Of a stretch of DNA of 34,018 nucleotides, positions 24,605 through 32,659 are shown one piece after another. Below the pieces are notes generated by a model. That model was given only the letters and a program-made list of their open reading frames with translations, made no database searches and had not been told where the DNA came from. Both the position numbers and the translations under genes were made by a program. The number at the start of each line of letters is the position of its first letter. The stretch's first letter is position 1. The DNA is from Acidobacteriota bacterium (lineage in GTDB: Bacteria; Actinomycetota; Acidimicrobiia; Acidimicrobiales; CADCSY01): NCBI GenBank assembly GCA_019510095.1, contig JAEKLB010000030.1, positions 1-34,018 on the forward strand. Reading direction: 5' to 3'.

Positions 24605-24894
24605 GCAACCCCGCGCCGGCCGAGGTCGACCGTCCCGACATCGACGAGGTCGTCGAGCCCGACATCCCGTGGATCGTCCTGGTGTGGAACGACCCGATCA
24701 ACCTGATGTCGTACGTCACCTTCGTCCTCCAGAAGCTGTTCGGCTACGACCTCGAGAAGGCCACCCAGCTCATGCTCGACGTCCACCACAAGGGCCGGGC
24801 CGTCGTGGCCAGCGGCAACCGGGAGAAGTGCGAGCTCGACGTGTTCCGCCTTCATGAGCACGGCCTGTGGGCCACCATGCAGCACGACACCTGA
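24601..24894 (+). CDS. clpS: ATP-dependent Clp protease adaptor ClpS
   Basis: A 97-residue cytoplasmic adaptor that hands N-degron proteins to ClpC/ClpA-ClpP. The domain runs from [28 protein letters not shown] to the end, with the family motifs [20 protein letters not shown] and ASGNREKCE. These include the residues that line the N-end pocket and contact the Clp N-domain. About 22 acidic residues precede the domain. The ATG overlaps the ctaA stop by 4 bp, so it may be co-transcribed with heme A synthase. Its own stop overlaps the next gene by 1 bp. Confidence 0.94.
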   Translation: MSNPAPAEVDRPDIDEVVEPDIPWIVLVWNDPINLMSYVTFVLQKLFGYDLEKATQLMLDVHHKGRAVVASGNREKCELDVFRLHEHGLWATMQHDT

Positions 24895-25367
24895 TGGCGC
24901 TCTTCGACAACCGCCGCGTACGACGGACGCGCAAGGGCGACTTCGAGGTCCGGCTGTCGGCCGACGAGCGCGACCTGCTCCGGTCGGTCGCCCCCCAGCT
25001 GCGGAGCCTGCTCGACGGCGATCTCGACGATCCCGGGCTGCGCCGGCTGTTCCCGGCGGCGTATGCGCACGACGCCGAGCTCGACGCCGAGTACCACGCC
25101 ATGGTCAGGGACGACCTGGCCGATCGGCGCCGGGCCTCGGTCGAGATCCTCGTCGACACCGTCGATGCCACCCGCCTCGACGAGGAGCAGCTGCTCGCCT
25201 GGATGGGTGCGGTCAACGACCTGCGACTGGTGCTCGGCACCCGGCTCGACGTCTCCGAGGACATGGACCTCGTCCCCGACCCGGGCGATCCCGATGCCGG
25301 GCTGCTGTCGCTGTACGGCTACCTCGGGTATCTCCTGGAGACGCTCATCGAGGCGGTCAACAACTGA
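24894..25367 (+). CDS. DUF2017 family protein
   Basis: A 157-residue, mostly helical cytoplasmic protein that begins [22 protein letters not shown] and has RLFPAAYAHDAELDAEYHAMVRDDLADRR and WMGAVNDLRLVLGTRLDVSED (quoted in part), which match the actinobacterial DUF2017 family. Genes of this family usually follow clpS. Here the ATG shares one base with the clpS TGA (TGATG), which shows translational coupling. A role in Clp-dependent proteolysis is inferred from this link; no catalytic motif is seen. The ORF-track start is nine codons too early, inside clpS. Confidence 0.85.
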   Translation: MALFDNRRVRRTRKGDFEVRLSADERDLLRSVAPQLRSLLDGDLDDPGLRRLFPAAYAHDAELDAEYHAMVRDDLADRRRASVEILVDTVDATRLDEEQLLAWMGAVNDLRLVLGTRLDVSEDMDLVPDPGDPDAGLLSLYGYLGYLLETLIEAVNN

Positions 25368-25415
25368 TCAGGGTCCGGTGCGACGTACGCTCACCACGGC
25401 GCACTGCCGCGCCGG

Positions 25416-25488
25416 GCCCCCATCGTCCAGCGGCCCAGGACGCCGCCCTTTCAAGGCGGTAACACGGGTTCGAATCCCGTTGGGGGTG
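25416..25488 (+). tRNA. tRNA-Glu (anticodon TTC)
   Basis: A 73-nt cloverleaf. The acceptor is GCCCCCA/TGGGGGT with a G-U at the first pair, the D arm is GTCC/GGAC, and the anticodon stem CCGCC/GGCGG carries loop CTTTCAA, giving TTC. The T arm ACGGG/CCCGT has loop TTCGAAT. The discriminator is G. CC follows but not CCA, so the final A is added after transcription. Confidence 0.93.
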
Positions 25489-25539
25489 CCTCGTCGTCGA
25501 CCACCGAGCTTCGACCGCAGCCGGGTTGCCCAGCGCGGC

Positions 25540-25566
25540 TACCGTAGAGGTCCGCCTTCGGGCGGA
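25540..25566 (+). promoter_or_regulatory. Possible promoter element and TTCG hairpin before tRNA-Asp
   Basis: TACCGT (25540-25545) resembles a -10 box, but no -35 box lies at the usual distance. Just after it is a perfect 6-bp hairpin with a TTCG tetraloop (TCCGCC-TTCG-GGCGGA, 25551-25566), ending 8 nt before tRNA-Asp. It may separate tRNA-Glu from the Asp-Phe pair or guide 5' processing. Weak evidence. Confidence 0.25.
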
Positions 25567-25574
25567 TGCAACAC

Positions 25575-25649
25575 GGTCCCGTGGTGCAGTTTGGAGTGCA
25601 CGCCGGCCTGTCAAGCCGGAGGTCGCGGGTTCAAATCCCGTCGGGACCG
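25575..25649 (+). tRNA. tRNA-Asp (anticodon GTC)
   Basis: A 75-nt cloverleaf. The acceptor is GGTCCCG/CGGGACC, the D arm is GTGC/GCAC, and the anticodon stem CCGGC/GCCGG has loop CTGTCAA, giving GTC. The T arm is GCGGG/CCCGT with loop TTCAAAT and one G-U pair. The discriminator is G, as required for Asp. No CCA is encoded. The next tRNA starts after one base. Confidence 0.94.
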
Positions 25650-25650
25650 C

Positions 25651-25723
25651 GGTCGAGTAGCTCAGTCGGCAGAGCGCGCGCCTGAAAAGCGCGAGGTCAC
25701 CGGATCGACGCCGGTCTCGACCA
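25651..25723 (+). tRNA. tRNA-Phe (anticodon GAA)
   Basis: A 73-nt cloverleaf. The acceptor is GGTCGAG/CTCGACC, the D arm is GCTC/GAGC, and the anticodon stem CGCGC/GCGCG has loop CTGAAAA, giving GAA. The T arm ACCGG/CCGGT has loop ATCGACG, so position 54 is A where T is nearly universal. The discriminator is A. One base separates it from tRNA-Asp, so the two are made from one transcript. Confidence 0.92.
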
Positions 25724-25737
25724 CTCGGAGTACGCGA

Positions 25738-25764
25738 AAGGGCCGCCCCTCGGGGGCGGCCCTT
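25738..25764 (+). terminator. Intrinsic terminator after the tRNA cluster
   Basis: A 12-bp GC-rich stem (AAGGGCCGCCCC and its complement) around a 3-nt loop, 14 bp after tRNA-Phe. A short CTTCC follows instead of a T tract. It also lies 36 bp past the bldC stop on the other strand and could terminate that gene too. Confidence 0.8.
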
Positions 25765-25800
25765 CCTCGGTCTCGCGATCGACGACGTGCGGAAGGGGGC

Positions 25801-26007
25801 TTACGCCTCCTCGACGCTCATCTCCTCGAGGCAGCGGCGGATCTCCGACGCCCGGAAGCGGCGGTGGCCGCCGAGGGTGCGGATCGCCGTGAGCTTGCCG
25901 GCGCGAGCCCAGCGAGTCACGGTCTTGGGGTTGACCCGGAACAGCTGCGCCACCTCTGAGGGGGTGAGCAGCGTCTCCGGAGCGTCGAGGTCATCGGACG
26001 TGGCCAT
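25801..26007 (-). CDS. bldC: BldC-type MerR-like transcriptional regulator
   Basis: A 68-residue DNA-binding protein that is little more than one winged helix. LLTPSEVAQLFRVNPKTVTRWARAGKLTAIRTLGGHRRFRASEI is nearly the Streptomyces BldC sequence (core TVTRWARAGKLTAIRTLGGH). BldC binds head-to-tail along direct repeats and controls developmental timing in Streptomyces; the role in this organism is unknown. The ATG at 26007 follows GGAG about 8 nt upstream. The ORF-track start 28 codons earlier adds a segment not found in the family. It is divergent from pyrE across 197 bp. Confidence 0.92.
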   Translation of the reverse strand: MATSDDLDAPETLLTPSEVAQLFRVNPKTVTRWARAGKLTAIRTLGGHRRFRASEIRRCLEEMSVEEA

Positions 26008-26099
26008 GCTGTGATCTCCGTTGTGTGGTGGCGGGTGCGTCGAGATCGGTGTCTGGCAGGGACGTGCCATGTCCGATTCATCCCTGAACATACGGACCG

Positions 26100-26165
26100 C
26101 CCGAACTTCGGGAAATGGCCCGATCGGACTATTCGACCGGACAAATGGGCTAGTTGAGTGTCAAC
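26100..26165. promoter_or_regulatory. Short palindromes in the bldC-pyrE divergent region
   Basis: The 197-bp divergent region holds CCCGAA-C-TTCGGG (26100-26112) and GTTGA-GTG-TCAAC (26153-26165). Either could be an operator for bldC or pyrE. No clear sigma-factor pair can be named. Both palindromes are short and may be chance. Confidence 0.25.
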
Positions 26166-26204
26166 GTGCGCTGCCGGCCCGGGAGCTCGGGGCAGGATGT
26201 CGGC

Positions 26205-26744
26205 GTGCCCGATGACCTCGCCCGTCGCGTCCACCAGACCGCCCACCTGACCGGGGAGTTCACCCTCCGTTCGGGGCAGACGAGCACCGAGTACTTCGAC
26301 AAGTACCTGTTCGAGTCGGATCCCTCGCTGCTGTGGGAGATCGCCACGGCCATGGCCGCCCTGGTGCCCGACGGCGTCGACGCCCTCGCCGGCCTCGAGC
26401 TCGGCGGCGTCCCCGTCGCCACCGCCCTGTCGCAGGTCACCGGCCTCCCTTGCCTGTTCGTGCGCAAGCAGGCCAAGGACTACGGGACCTGCCGGCTGGC
26501 CGAGGGCGGCGAGATCGCCGGGCGGCGGCTGCTCGTCGTGGAGGACGTGGTGACCACCGGCGGCCAGGTGCTGGCCTCGTGCGGCGACCTGCGCGCCCTG
26601 GGTGCCACCGTCGACACCGTGCTGTGCGTCATCGACCGCGAGGCGGGGGGCACCGAGGCGTTCGCCGCCATCGGCCTCGAGCTGCGGGCCCTCTTCACCA
26701 TGACCCAGCTGAAGACGGCGGCAACTCCGAGTTCTGGGCAGTAA
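26205..26744 (+). CDS. pyrE: Orotate phosphoribosyltransferase
   Basis: A 179-residue cytoplasmic enzyme that joins orotate to PRPP, giving OMP in pyrimidine synthesis. The N-terminal block is LTGEFTLRSGQTSTEYFDKY, the dimer-loop Lys region is FVRKQAKDYGT, and the PRPP loop is LLVVEDVVTTGGQVL. The GTG at 26205 follows AGGA about 9 nt upstream and gives the normal N-terminus. The ORF-track start 17 codons earlier is less likely. The last six residues (TPSSGQ) and the stop codon come from one arm of an inverted repeat. It converges on purM. Confidence 0.9.
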   Translation: MPDDLARRVHQTAHLTGEFTLRSGQTSTEYFDKYLFESDPSLLWEIATAMAALVPDGVDALAGLELGGVPVATALSQVTGLPCLFVRKQAKDYGTCRLAEGGEIAGRRLLVVEDVVTTGGQVLASCGDLRALGATVDTVLCVIDREAGGTEAFAAIGLELRALFTMTQLKTAATPSSGQ

Positions 26745-26779
26745 CGATCGGATAGCGAGCGCCAGCGTCCAGAACTCGG
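26727..26779. repeat. Inverted repeat at the pyrE/purM convergent junction
   Basis: Arms CCGAGTTCTGG (26727-26737) and CCAGAACTCGG (26769-26779), extended by two more pairs if one G-U is allowed, around a spacer of about 27 nt. The left arm lies inside the pyrE reading frame and the spacer contains its TAA. The right arm ends 14 bp from the purM stop. It can serve as a terminator for both genes, but the long spacer and the overlap with coding sequence suggest an inserted element. Confidence 0.6.
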
Positions 26780-26793
26780 GGGCTCCGGCCGGA

Positions 26794-27831
26794 TCAGTCG
26801 ACGAGCTGGACGTCGCCCCGGCCGGCGACGATCTCGCCGATGTGGGCAGCACCCTGGTGCCCGGATTCGCGGAGCAGGTCGAGGGTCTTGTAGAGGTCGC
26901 CGGGCGGCACCACCACGACCATCCCGATGCCGAGGTTGAACACCCTGGCCATCTCCTCCTTGCTGACGTCCCCCAGGTGCTGGATCTCGCCGAAGATCCG
27001 GGGCGTCTCCCAGTTGCGCCGCCAGATGACGGCGTCGGCATCGGCGGGAAGGGCCCGGTTGACGTTGCCGACCATGCCGCCACCGGTGATGTGCGACACG
27101 GCCCGCACATCGACCTTGCGGAGCAGGCGCTGGATGGCCGGCGAGTAGATCACCGATGGCTGGAGGAGCTCGTCGGCCAGGCTGTGGCCGGCGCCGTCGA
27201 AGGCGGGGTCGTCGAGCGACCGGCCCGCGACCTCGAGCAGCACCCGGCGGGCCAGTGAGTAGCCGTTCGACCGCAGCCCTGGTGACGGGATGCCAATCAG
27301 AAGGTCGCCGACCTCGACCCGGTCGCCGCTGATGATCCGGTCGCGCTCGGCGACGCCGACCGCGAAGCCGACGAGGTCGAAGTCGCCGGGATCCATCGAG
27401 CCCGGGTGCTCGGCCATCTCGCCACCGATCAGGGCACACCCCGCCTCGCGGCAGCCGACCACGACCCCGTGCACGAGCTGCTCGACATGGTCGGGGTCGA
27501 GACGGCCCACCGCGATGTAGTCGAGGAAGAAGAGCGGCTCGGCGCCCTGGCAGGCCAGGTCGTCGACGCACATGGCCACGAGATCGACGCCGATGGTGTC
27601 GAAGCGCCCGGTCGCCTGGGCCAGCAACGCCTTGGTGCCCACCCCGTCGGTGCTGGCCACCAGCACCGGGTCCTTCCAGCGCTTGGGGTCCATGGCGAAC
27701 AGCCCACCGAACCCGCCGATGTCACCGATCACCTCGGGCCGGTACGTCGAGCGAACCTTGTCCTTGATCCGGCGGACGGCCTGCTCGCCAGCGTCGATGG
27801 AGACGCCGGCGCCTTCGTAGGTCTCTCCCAT
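26794..27831 (-). CDS. purM: Phosphoribosylformylglycinamidine cyclo-ligase (AIR synthetase)
   Basis: A 345-residue enzyme that closes the imidazole ring in purine synthesis: FGAM plus ATP gives AIR. Family blocks include STDGVGTKALLAQATGRFDTIGVDLVAM (quoted in part as STDGVGTK), GCALIGGEMAEHPG, IPSPGLRSNGYSLAR and SHITGGGMVGNVNRALP. Length is normal. The ATG at 27831 is 3 bp after the purF stop, so the two genes are coupled. PurM shares its fold with PurL, which makes its substrate and is encoded 2.6 kb upstream on the same strand. The gene ends at an inverted repeat that faces pyrE. Confidence 0.95.
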   Translation of the reverse strand: MGETYEGAGVSIDAGEQAVRRIKDKVRSTYRPEVIGDIGGFGGLFAMDPKRWKDPVLVASTDGVGTKALLAQATGRFDTIGVDLVAMCVDDLACQGAEPLFFLDYIAVGRLDPDHVEQLVHGVVVGCREAGCALIGGEMAEHPGSMDPGDFDLVGFAVGVAERDRIISGDRVEVGDLLIGIPSPGLRSNGYSLARRVLLEVAGRSLDDPAFDGAGHSLADELLQPSVIYSPAIQRLLRKVDVRAVSHITGGGMVGNVNRALPADADAVIWRRNWETPRIFGEIQHLGDVSKEEMARVFNLGIGMVVVVPPGDLYKTLDLLRESGHQGAAHIGEIVAGRGDVQLVD

Positions 27832-27834
27832 GGC

Positions 27835-29310
27835 TTAGTTGGGATCGAGCACGAGGCGCTCGAGATCCGACGCGGGCATCTCGTTCTTCTCGAGCACGTC
27901 CTTGCGGAGGTTGACCGGCACCTCGACGGGATAGTCGTTGGTGAGACATGCCGTGCAGAACCCGGCGTTGACCGCACCGGTGGCATCGAGCAGGCGGTCG
28001 ATGGTGAGATAGGCCAGCGAGTTCACGCCGAGGTAGTCGCGGATCTCCTCGATCTCGAGATTGGCGGCTAGGAGCTCCGACCGGTCGCCGGTGTCCATCC
28101 CGTAGAAGCAGGGCCAGCGGTACGGCGGGCTCATGATCCGTAGGTGGATCTCGGCGGCGCCAGCCTCCCAGAGCATGCGGAGCGTCTCTCGCAGCGTGGT
28201 CCCGCGGACGATCGAATCCTCGACGACGACCAGTCGATTGCCGGCGATGTTCTCGCGTAGGGGGTTGAGCTTCATGCGCACGCCATTGCGGCGCAGCTCT
28301 TGCGTCGGCGCGATGAACGTACGGCCGATGTATCGGTTGCGGACCAGCCCGTCGCCGTAGGGAATGCCCGACGCCCGAGCAAAGCCCTGGGCACCCGGGA
28401 TGCCGCCTTCCGGGACGGGTATCACGAGGTCGGCCTCGACCGGGGCCTGCTCGGCGAGCATCTCGCCCATCCGTTGGCGGGCGACGTGCATGTTCTGGCC
28501 GTACAGGCGAGTGTCCGGCCGGGCGAAGTAGACGAACTCGAACAGGCACAGCCGAGGGTCGATGCGAGCCTCGGGGAACGGTCGCATCGAACGCACGCCG
28601 TCGGCGTCGATGATCACCATCTCGCCGGGATCGAGCTCCCGGACCATGTGGGCGCCGACCACGTCCAGCGCCGGCGTCTCGGAGGCCAGCACCCAACCGG
28701 TCTCGAGCTTGCCGAGGCAGAGCGGGCGGAAGCCGTTTGGATCGCGCACGCCGATCACCCGCTGGCCGTCGAGGAGGACGAGCGAGAACGCCCCCTCCAA
28801 ACGGGGGAGCACCGTCATCAGTGCCGCTGGCAGATCGGCAGCACGCTCCTGGAGCTCGTGCTCGAGGAGCTCAGCGACCAGGTCGCTGTCGCTGGACACC
28901 GTGCCCGGGAGCATGCCTGCCTCGGCGGCAAGCGCCTCGGTGTTGACCAGGTTGCCGTTGTGGCCCAGCGCCACCTGGTGCTCGCCCACCGAGCGGAACA
29001 CCGGCTGGGCGTTGCGCCACGTGCTGGAGCCCGTCGTCGAGTACCTGGTGTGGCCGATGGCGAGGTTGCCCGGGAGCGCGGCCAGGCGGCGCTCGTTGAA
29101 GACGTTGGAGACAAGGCCCATGTCCTTGTCGACGAAGACCGTGTCACCGTCGCTCACCGCCATGCCTGCGGACTCCTGGCCGCGGTGCTGGAGGGCGTAC
29201 AGCCCGAGGTAGGTCAGGTGGGCGACGGGCAGACCGGGGGCGTAGACACCGAAGACCCCGCAAGCCTCCTTCGGCGAATCAGCGTCGTCGCGGGAGGACA
29301 CAGCTCTCAT
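27835..29310 (-). CDS. purF: Amidophosphoribosyltransferase
   Basis: A 491-residue enzyme for the first committed step of purine synthesis: glutamine plus PRPP gives phosphoribosylamine. The N-terminal glutaminase nucleophile is Cys17 in ACGVFGVYAP, exposed after removal of a 16-residue propeptide. LQHRGQESAG and GHTRYSTTG are glutaminase motifs. The C-terminal PRPP loop is VVVEDSIVRGTTLRE. Cysteines in CLFEFVYF, CFYGMDTG and CTACLTNDYP fit the 4Fe-4S cluster of the Bacillus-type enzyme. The ATG start is 22 bp after the channel-like gene, and purM follows after 3 bp. Confidence 0.96.
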   Translation of the reverse strand: MRAVSSRDDADSPKEACGVFGVYAPGLPVAHLTYLGLYALQHRGQESAGMAVSDGDTVFVDKDMGLVSNVFNERRLAALPGNLAIGHTRYSTTGSSTWRNAQPVFRSVGEHQVALGHNGNLVNTEALAAEAGMLPGTVSSDSDLVAELLEHELQERAADLPAALMTVLPRLEGAFSLVLLDGQRVIGVRDPNGFRPLCLGKLETGWVLASETPALDVVGAHMVRELDPGEMVIIDADGVRSMRPFPEARIDPRLCLFEFVYFARPDTRLYGQNMHVARQRMGEMLAEQAPVEADLVIPVPEGGIPGAQGFARASGIPYGDGLVRNRYIGRTFIAPTQELRRNGVRMKLNPLRENIAGNRLVVVEDSIVRGTTLRETLRMLWEAGAAEIHLRIMSPPYRWPCFYGMDTGDRSELLAANLEIEEIRDYLGVNSLAYLTIDRLLDATGAVNAGFCTACLTNDYPVEVPVNLRKDVLEKNEMPASDLERLVLDPN

Positions 29311-29332
29311 GGTGCCACGCCCGCGACGGTTT

Positions 29333-30421
29333 TCATCGCTTGGTGGCCCGGCGCAGCACGGGCGGATGGTGACGGCGCGGCGACATCCGGTCCGACGACC
29401 ACGGAGCGGGCGGGGCGTTGACCAAGGCGGCCAGTCCGACCAGGGCGGCGTCGTAGTTCACCCGCCAGCCGGAGAAGTCGAGCCAGGCCTCCTCGACGTC
29501 GGCCCTGAGGGGAACGCCAGCCGCGCCCAGCTCGTCGCGGGCGGCCTCCCACTCGGCCCTGGTGACGGAGATGGCATCGCCGCGCACGGGCGCCGGGTCG
29601 TACGGCAACGAGAAGTAGTCAGCGACCCGCCGGAGCGATACGTAGCCGGCCCTGATGCAGAGATCGGCCGCCGGTTGGTGGGGCGCATCGACGGTGCTCG
29701 AGAGGAGGCTGGCGCCGTCGAGCACCGCGCCGGCCGCGGTGATCCAGCTGCGCTCGGGTACGGGGGACCGGAAGAACGGCAGCGCCGGCGACGACGTGTG
29801 CGACTCCTCGATGTCGACGAAGCCCTGCGTCCATCGGTCCCAGACCTGGTCCTCGAGGGCCTCGAGACCGCGGATGCGATGGAAGCGCACCAGCAGCTCG
29901 ACGCCCGTTGGCGGCGCCCCGGCCTGGATGAAGCCGAGGCCCACCAGCACCTCCCGGCGTTGGAAGGCGGCGTACATCGAGGGCAGATAGGTGATGAGCA
30001 GTGCCAGCAGGAAGAGGCCGAGGCCCGCCTCGGCGAAGGCGGCCGACTGCTGGGCGGCGCCGTGCACGGGGACGAAGCCGAGCGTGGTCATCGCCGAGCC
30101 ACTGGCCTCGTAGGCATGCTCGATCGACCCGATGCCGAGGCCCCAGAAGACCAGGGTGAAGCCGCCGAGGACGAGCACGAGCCAGGTGACCACCGTGGCG
30201 AGGAGCGACATGGGCGCGTAGAACGCAAGGACGTGCTCCGCGGCGGGCGACGAGCGGGCCAGGCGACGGCGGGCGGAGATCAGCCGGCGCATGACGAGGA
30301 ACACGACCCGCGTCAGGCGAACCGGAATGCCCCTCGGCACCACCACCGTCGAGACGGCCGAGAGCACCGTCAATGCGACGACGACCACGCCGGCGGCGAT
30401 CGCCAACCCGTCGACGAGCAT
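29333..30421 (-). CDS. Channel-like membrane protein of unknown function
   Basis: A 362-residue protein with a membrane half and a soluble half. Predicted spans are at about 4-26 (LAIAAGVVVVALTVLSAVST), 70-95 (MSLLATVVTWLVLVLGGFTLVFW) and 130-152 (AGLGLFLLALLITYLPSMY). Between the last two lies SGSAMTTLGFVPVHG, placed like the pore helix and filter (TTxGYG) of two-span potassium channels, but with TLGF instead of TVGYG. Residues 160-340 are soluble and helical. The gene sits 11 bp after purL and 22 bp before purF, so it is in the purine operon, where I know no such partner. Channel function is inferred from layout only. Confidence 0.7.
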   Translation of the reverse strand: MLVDGLAIAAGVVVVALTVLSAVSTVVVPRGIPVRLTRVVFLVMRRLISARRRLARSSPAAEHVLAFYAPMSLLATVVTWLVLVLGGFTLVFWGLGIGSIEHAYEASGSAMTTLGFVPVHGAAQQSAAFAEAGLGLFLLALLITYLPSMYAAFQRREVLVGLGFIQAGAPPTGVELLVRFHRIRGLEALEDQVWDRWTQGFVDIEESHTSSPALPFFRSPVPERSWITAAGAVLDGASLLSSTVDAPHQPAADLCIRAGYVSLRRVADYFSLPYDPAPVRGDAISVTRAEWEAARDELGAAGVPLRADVEEAWLDFSGWRVNYDAALVGLAALVNAPPAPWSSDRMSPRRHHPPVLRRATKR

Positions 30422-30432
30422 GCCGACCGCCG

Positions 30433-32601
30433 CTATTCGTGGAGGGCGCCGGCCGCCATCGCCGCCGGCAGCCGGTCGCGGTAGGTGCGCACGACGTCGG
30501 CCACCGCCAGGTCGACGAGGCCCTCCACGACCAGGTCGGCACCGCCGGCGACGCCGAGCTCGCTGCAGTCGGCCCCAGCTTCGGCAGAGCGGCGGCGGAG
30601 CTCACCCAGGCTGTCGGGGGCCACGCAGGCCAGCACTCGGCCCGGCGCCTCGCTGAACAGGGCAGCGGCGTCGATCCCGCGCAGGTTGGCGCCCACGCCG
30701 GAGCGGGCCACCATCTCGCCGAGACACGTGGCCAGCCCGCCGTCGGCGATGTCGTGCACACCCTCGAGCAGGCCGTCGAGCACGAGGCCGCGCACGAGGG
30801 CAGCGACGTTCGACACCGCCCGGAGGTCGAGCTCGGCAGTGACCTCCCCGAGGAGCACGATGCTGGCGCCATCGACCAGGTGCACGCCGGGCGGGCGCCG
30901 GTCGAGCCGATCGACCATGCCCAACAAGCCCACCACCGGCGTCGGATCGATGTCACGACCGCGGCTCTCGTTGTAGAGGCTGACGTTGCCGCCGACCACC
31001 GGGATGCCGAACGCCCGGCATGCCTCACTCATCCCGTCGATGGCATCGGAGAGCTGGCGCATGACCTCGGGATGCTCGGGGTTGCCGAAGTTGAGGCAGT
31101 TGACGAGGGCCAAGGGGCGGGCGCCGACACATGCCAGGTTGAGCACCGACTCGCACACCACCATCTCGGCGCCGACGAAGGAGTCGGCCGCACACCATCG
31201 ATGGTTCCCGTCGGTGGTGAGGGCGAGGGCCCGGCCGGTGTCCGTACCAGTGGTCGGATGCTTCAACCGCAGCACGGTCGCGTCCCCGCCCGGTCCCTCG
31301 ACCGTGTTGAGGAACAGCTGCGAGTCATATTGGGAGGAGACCCACGACATGTCGCAGAGGCTGTCGAGCAGGGCCTGCTGGGGATCGCTGGGCACCTCGA
31401 CGGCGAACGGGCGGCGCGGTGGCGCGACGGCGAGCGGCCGTTCGTGGATCGGCACGTCGTCGGCGAAGGTGGTCGGCAGGTCGGCGAGGACCTCGCCACC
31501 GAAGCCACGAACCACCCGGTAGCGACCGGTGTCGGTCACCCGCCCGATCACGGTGGCCTGGACCTCCCACCGCTCGCACAGCGACACGACGGCGTCGAGA
31601 TCCTCTGGCGTGACGATGGCCAGCATCCGCTCCTGGCTCTCGCTGGTCATGATCTCCCAGGGCTCCATGCCCGGCTCGCGCAGCGGGACGACCGTCACGT
31701 CGACATCCATCCCGCTCTCGCCCTTGCCGGCCGTCTCGCTGGTGGCGCCGGTGATGCCGGCGGCGCCGAGGTCCTGGACACCGACGGCGAGGCCGGCGTC
31801 GAGGAGGGTCAGGCAGGCCTCGATGAGGCGCTTCTCCTCGAACGGGTCACCGACCTGGACCGCCGGCCGCTTGGCCTGCTCGGCGCCGTCGTCGCTGAAG
31901 CCCTCGCTGGCCATGCTGGCGCCACCGATGCCATCGCGGCCGGTCGACGAACCGAGCAGGACGGCGAGGTTGCCGACGCCCGAGGCACGGGCCAGCACCA
32001 GGCGCTCGACGGGCAGCAGACCGAGGCACAGCACGTTGACGAGGGGGTTCTCGGCATAGGTCTCGTCGAAGACGACCTCGCCACCGACCGTCGGCACGCC
32101 GACGGCGTTGCCGTAGCCCGACACGCCGCTCACGATCCCCTCCAGCAGCCAGCGGCTGCGGGGGTCGTCGAGGGGGCCGACGCGCAACGGGTCCATGACC
32201 GCGATCGGCCGGGCGCCCACGCTGAAGATGTCGCGCAGGATCCCGCCGGCGCCGGTGGCCGCCCCCTGGTAGGGCTCGAGGGCGGAGGGGTGGTTGTGGC
32301 TCTCGATCCGTATGGCCGCGGCGATGCCGTCGCCGACGTCGACCACGCCGGCGCCCTCGCCCGGCCCCACGAGGACGTGCTCGCCGGTCGTCGGGAAGCG
32401 GCGCAGGTGGACCTTCGACGACTTGTAGGAGCAGTGCTCCGACCACATCACCGCGTACATGGCCAGCTCGAGGTGGTTCGGCTCCCGGCCGAGGACCTGC
32501 TCGATCTCGCGGTATTCGGCGTCGGTCAACCCCAGCGAGCGATGCAGCGCCTCCGTCACGTCCTCACGGTAGGCGGCGCCGGGGTCGCGCTGGTCCACCA
32601 C
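30433..32601 (-). CDS. purL: Phosphoribosylformylglycinamidine synthase, PurL subunit
   Basis: A roughly 722-residue ATP-dependent amidotransferase subunit that converts FGAR to FGAM with ammonia from PurQ. It is the small form that needs PurS and PurQ, both encoded just upstream. Motifs include MWSEHCSYKSSKVHLRRFPT, IRIESHNHPSALEPYQGAATGAGGI (quoted in part as IESHNHPSALEPYQGA), GGEVVFDETY and HDIADGGLATCLGEM. The start is uncertain: an in-frame TAG lies just upstream of TTG 32607, GTG 32601 and GTG 32598, and none has a clear Shine-Dalgarno. I chose GTG 32601. Divergent from it is the 134-residue gene that separates it from purQ. Confidence 0.94.
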   Translation of the reverse strand: MVDQRDPGAAYREDVTEALHRSLGLTDAEYREIEQVLGREPNHLELAMYAVMWSEHCSYKSSKVHLRRFPTTGEHVLVGPGEGAGVVDVGDGIAAAIRIESHNHPSALEPYQGAATGAGGILRDIFSVGARPIAVMDPLRVGPLDDPRSRWLLEGIVSGVSGYGNAVGVPTVGGEVVFDETYAENPLVNVLCLGLLPVERLVLARASGVGNLAVLLGSSTGRDGIGGASMASEGFSDDGAEQAKRPAVQVGDPFEEKRLIEACLTLLDAGLAVGVQDLGAAGITGATSETAGKGESGMDVDVTVVPLREPGMEPWEIMTSESQERMLAIVTPEDLDAVVSLCERWEVQATVIGRVTDTGRYRVVRGFGGEVLADLPTTFADDVPIHERPLAVAPPRRPFAVEVPSDPQQALLDSLCDMSWVSSQYDSQLFLNTVEGPGGDATVLRLKHPTTGTDTGRALALTTDGNHRWCAADSFVGAEMVVCESVLNLACVGARPLALVNCLNFGNPEHPEVMRQLSDAIDGMSEACRAFGIPVVGGNVSLYNESRGRDIDPTPVVGLLGMVDRLDRRPPGVHLVDGASIVLLGEVTAELDLRAVSNVAALVRGLVLDGLLEGVHDIADGGLATCLGEMVARSGVGANLRGIDAAALFSEAPGRVLACVAPDSLGELRRRSAEAGADCSELGVAGGADLVVEGLVDLAVADVVRTYRDRLPAAMAAGALHE

Positions 32602-32659
32602 TGCCAACCACTATCGGCCTGATTGCAATTGGCAAATGGAACGTGCCACATTTGGCTCT

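Noticed and set aside
25063-25959. A 298-residue plus-strand ORF spanning the tRNA genes
   Set aside because: It runs through three clear tRNA cloverleaves and a terminator and is antisense to bldC at its end. It is a shadow frame.
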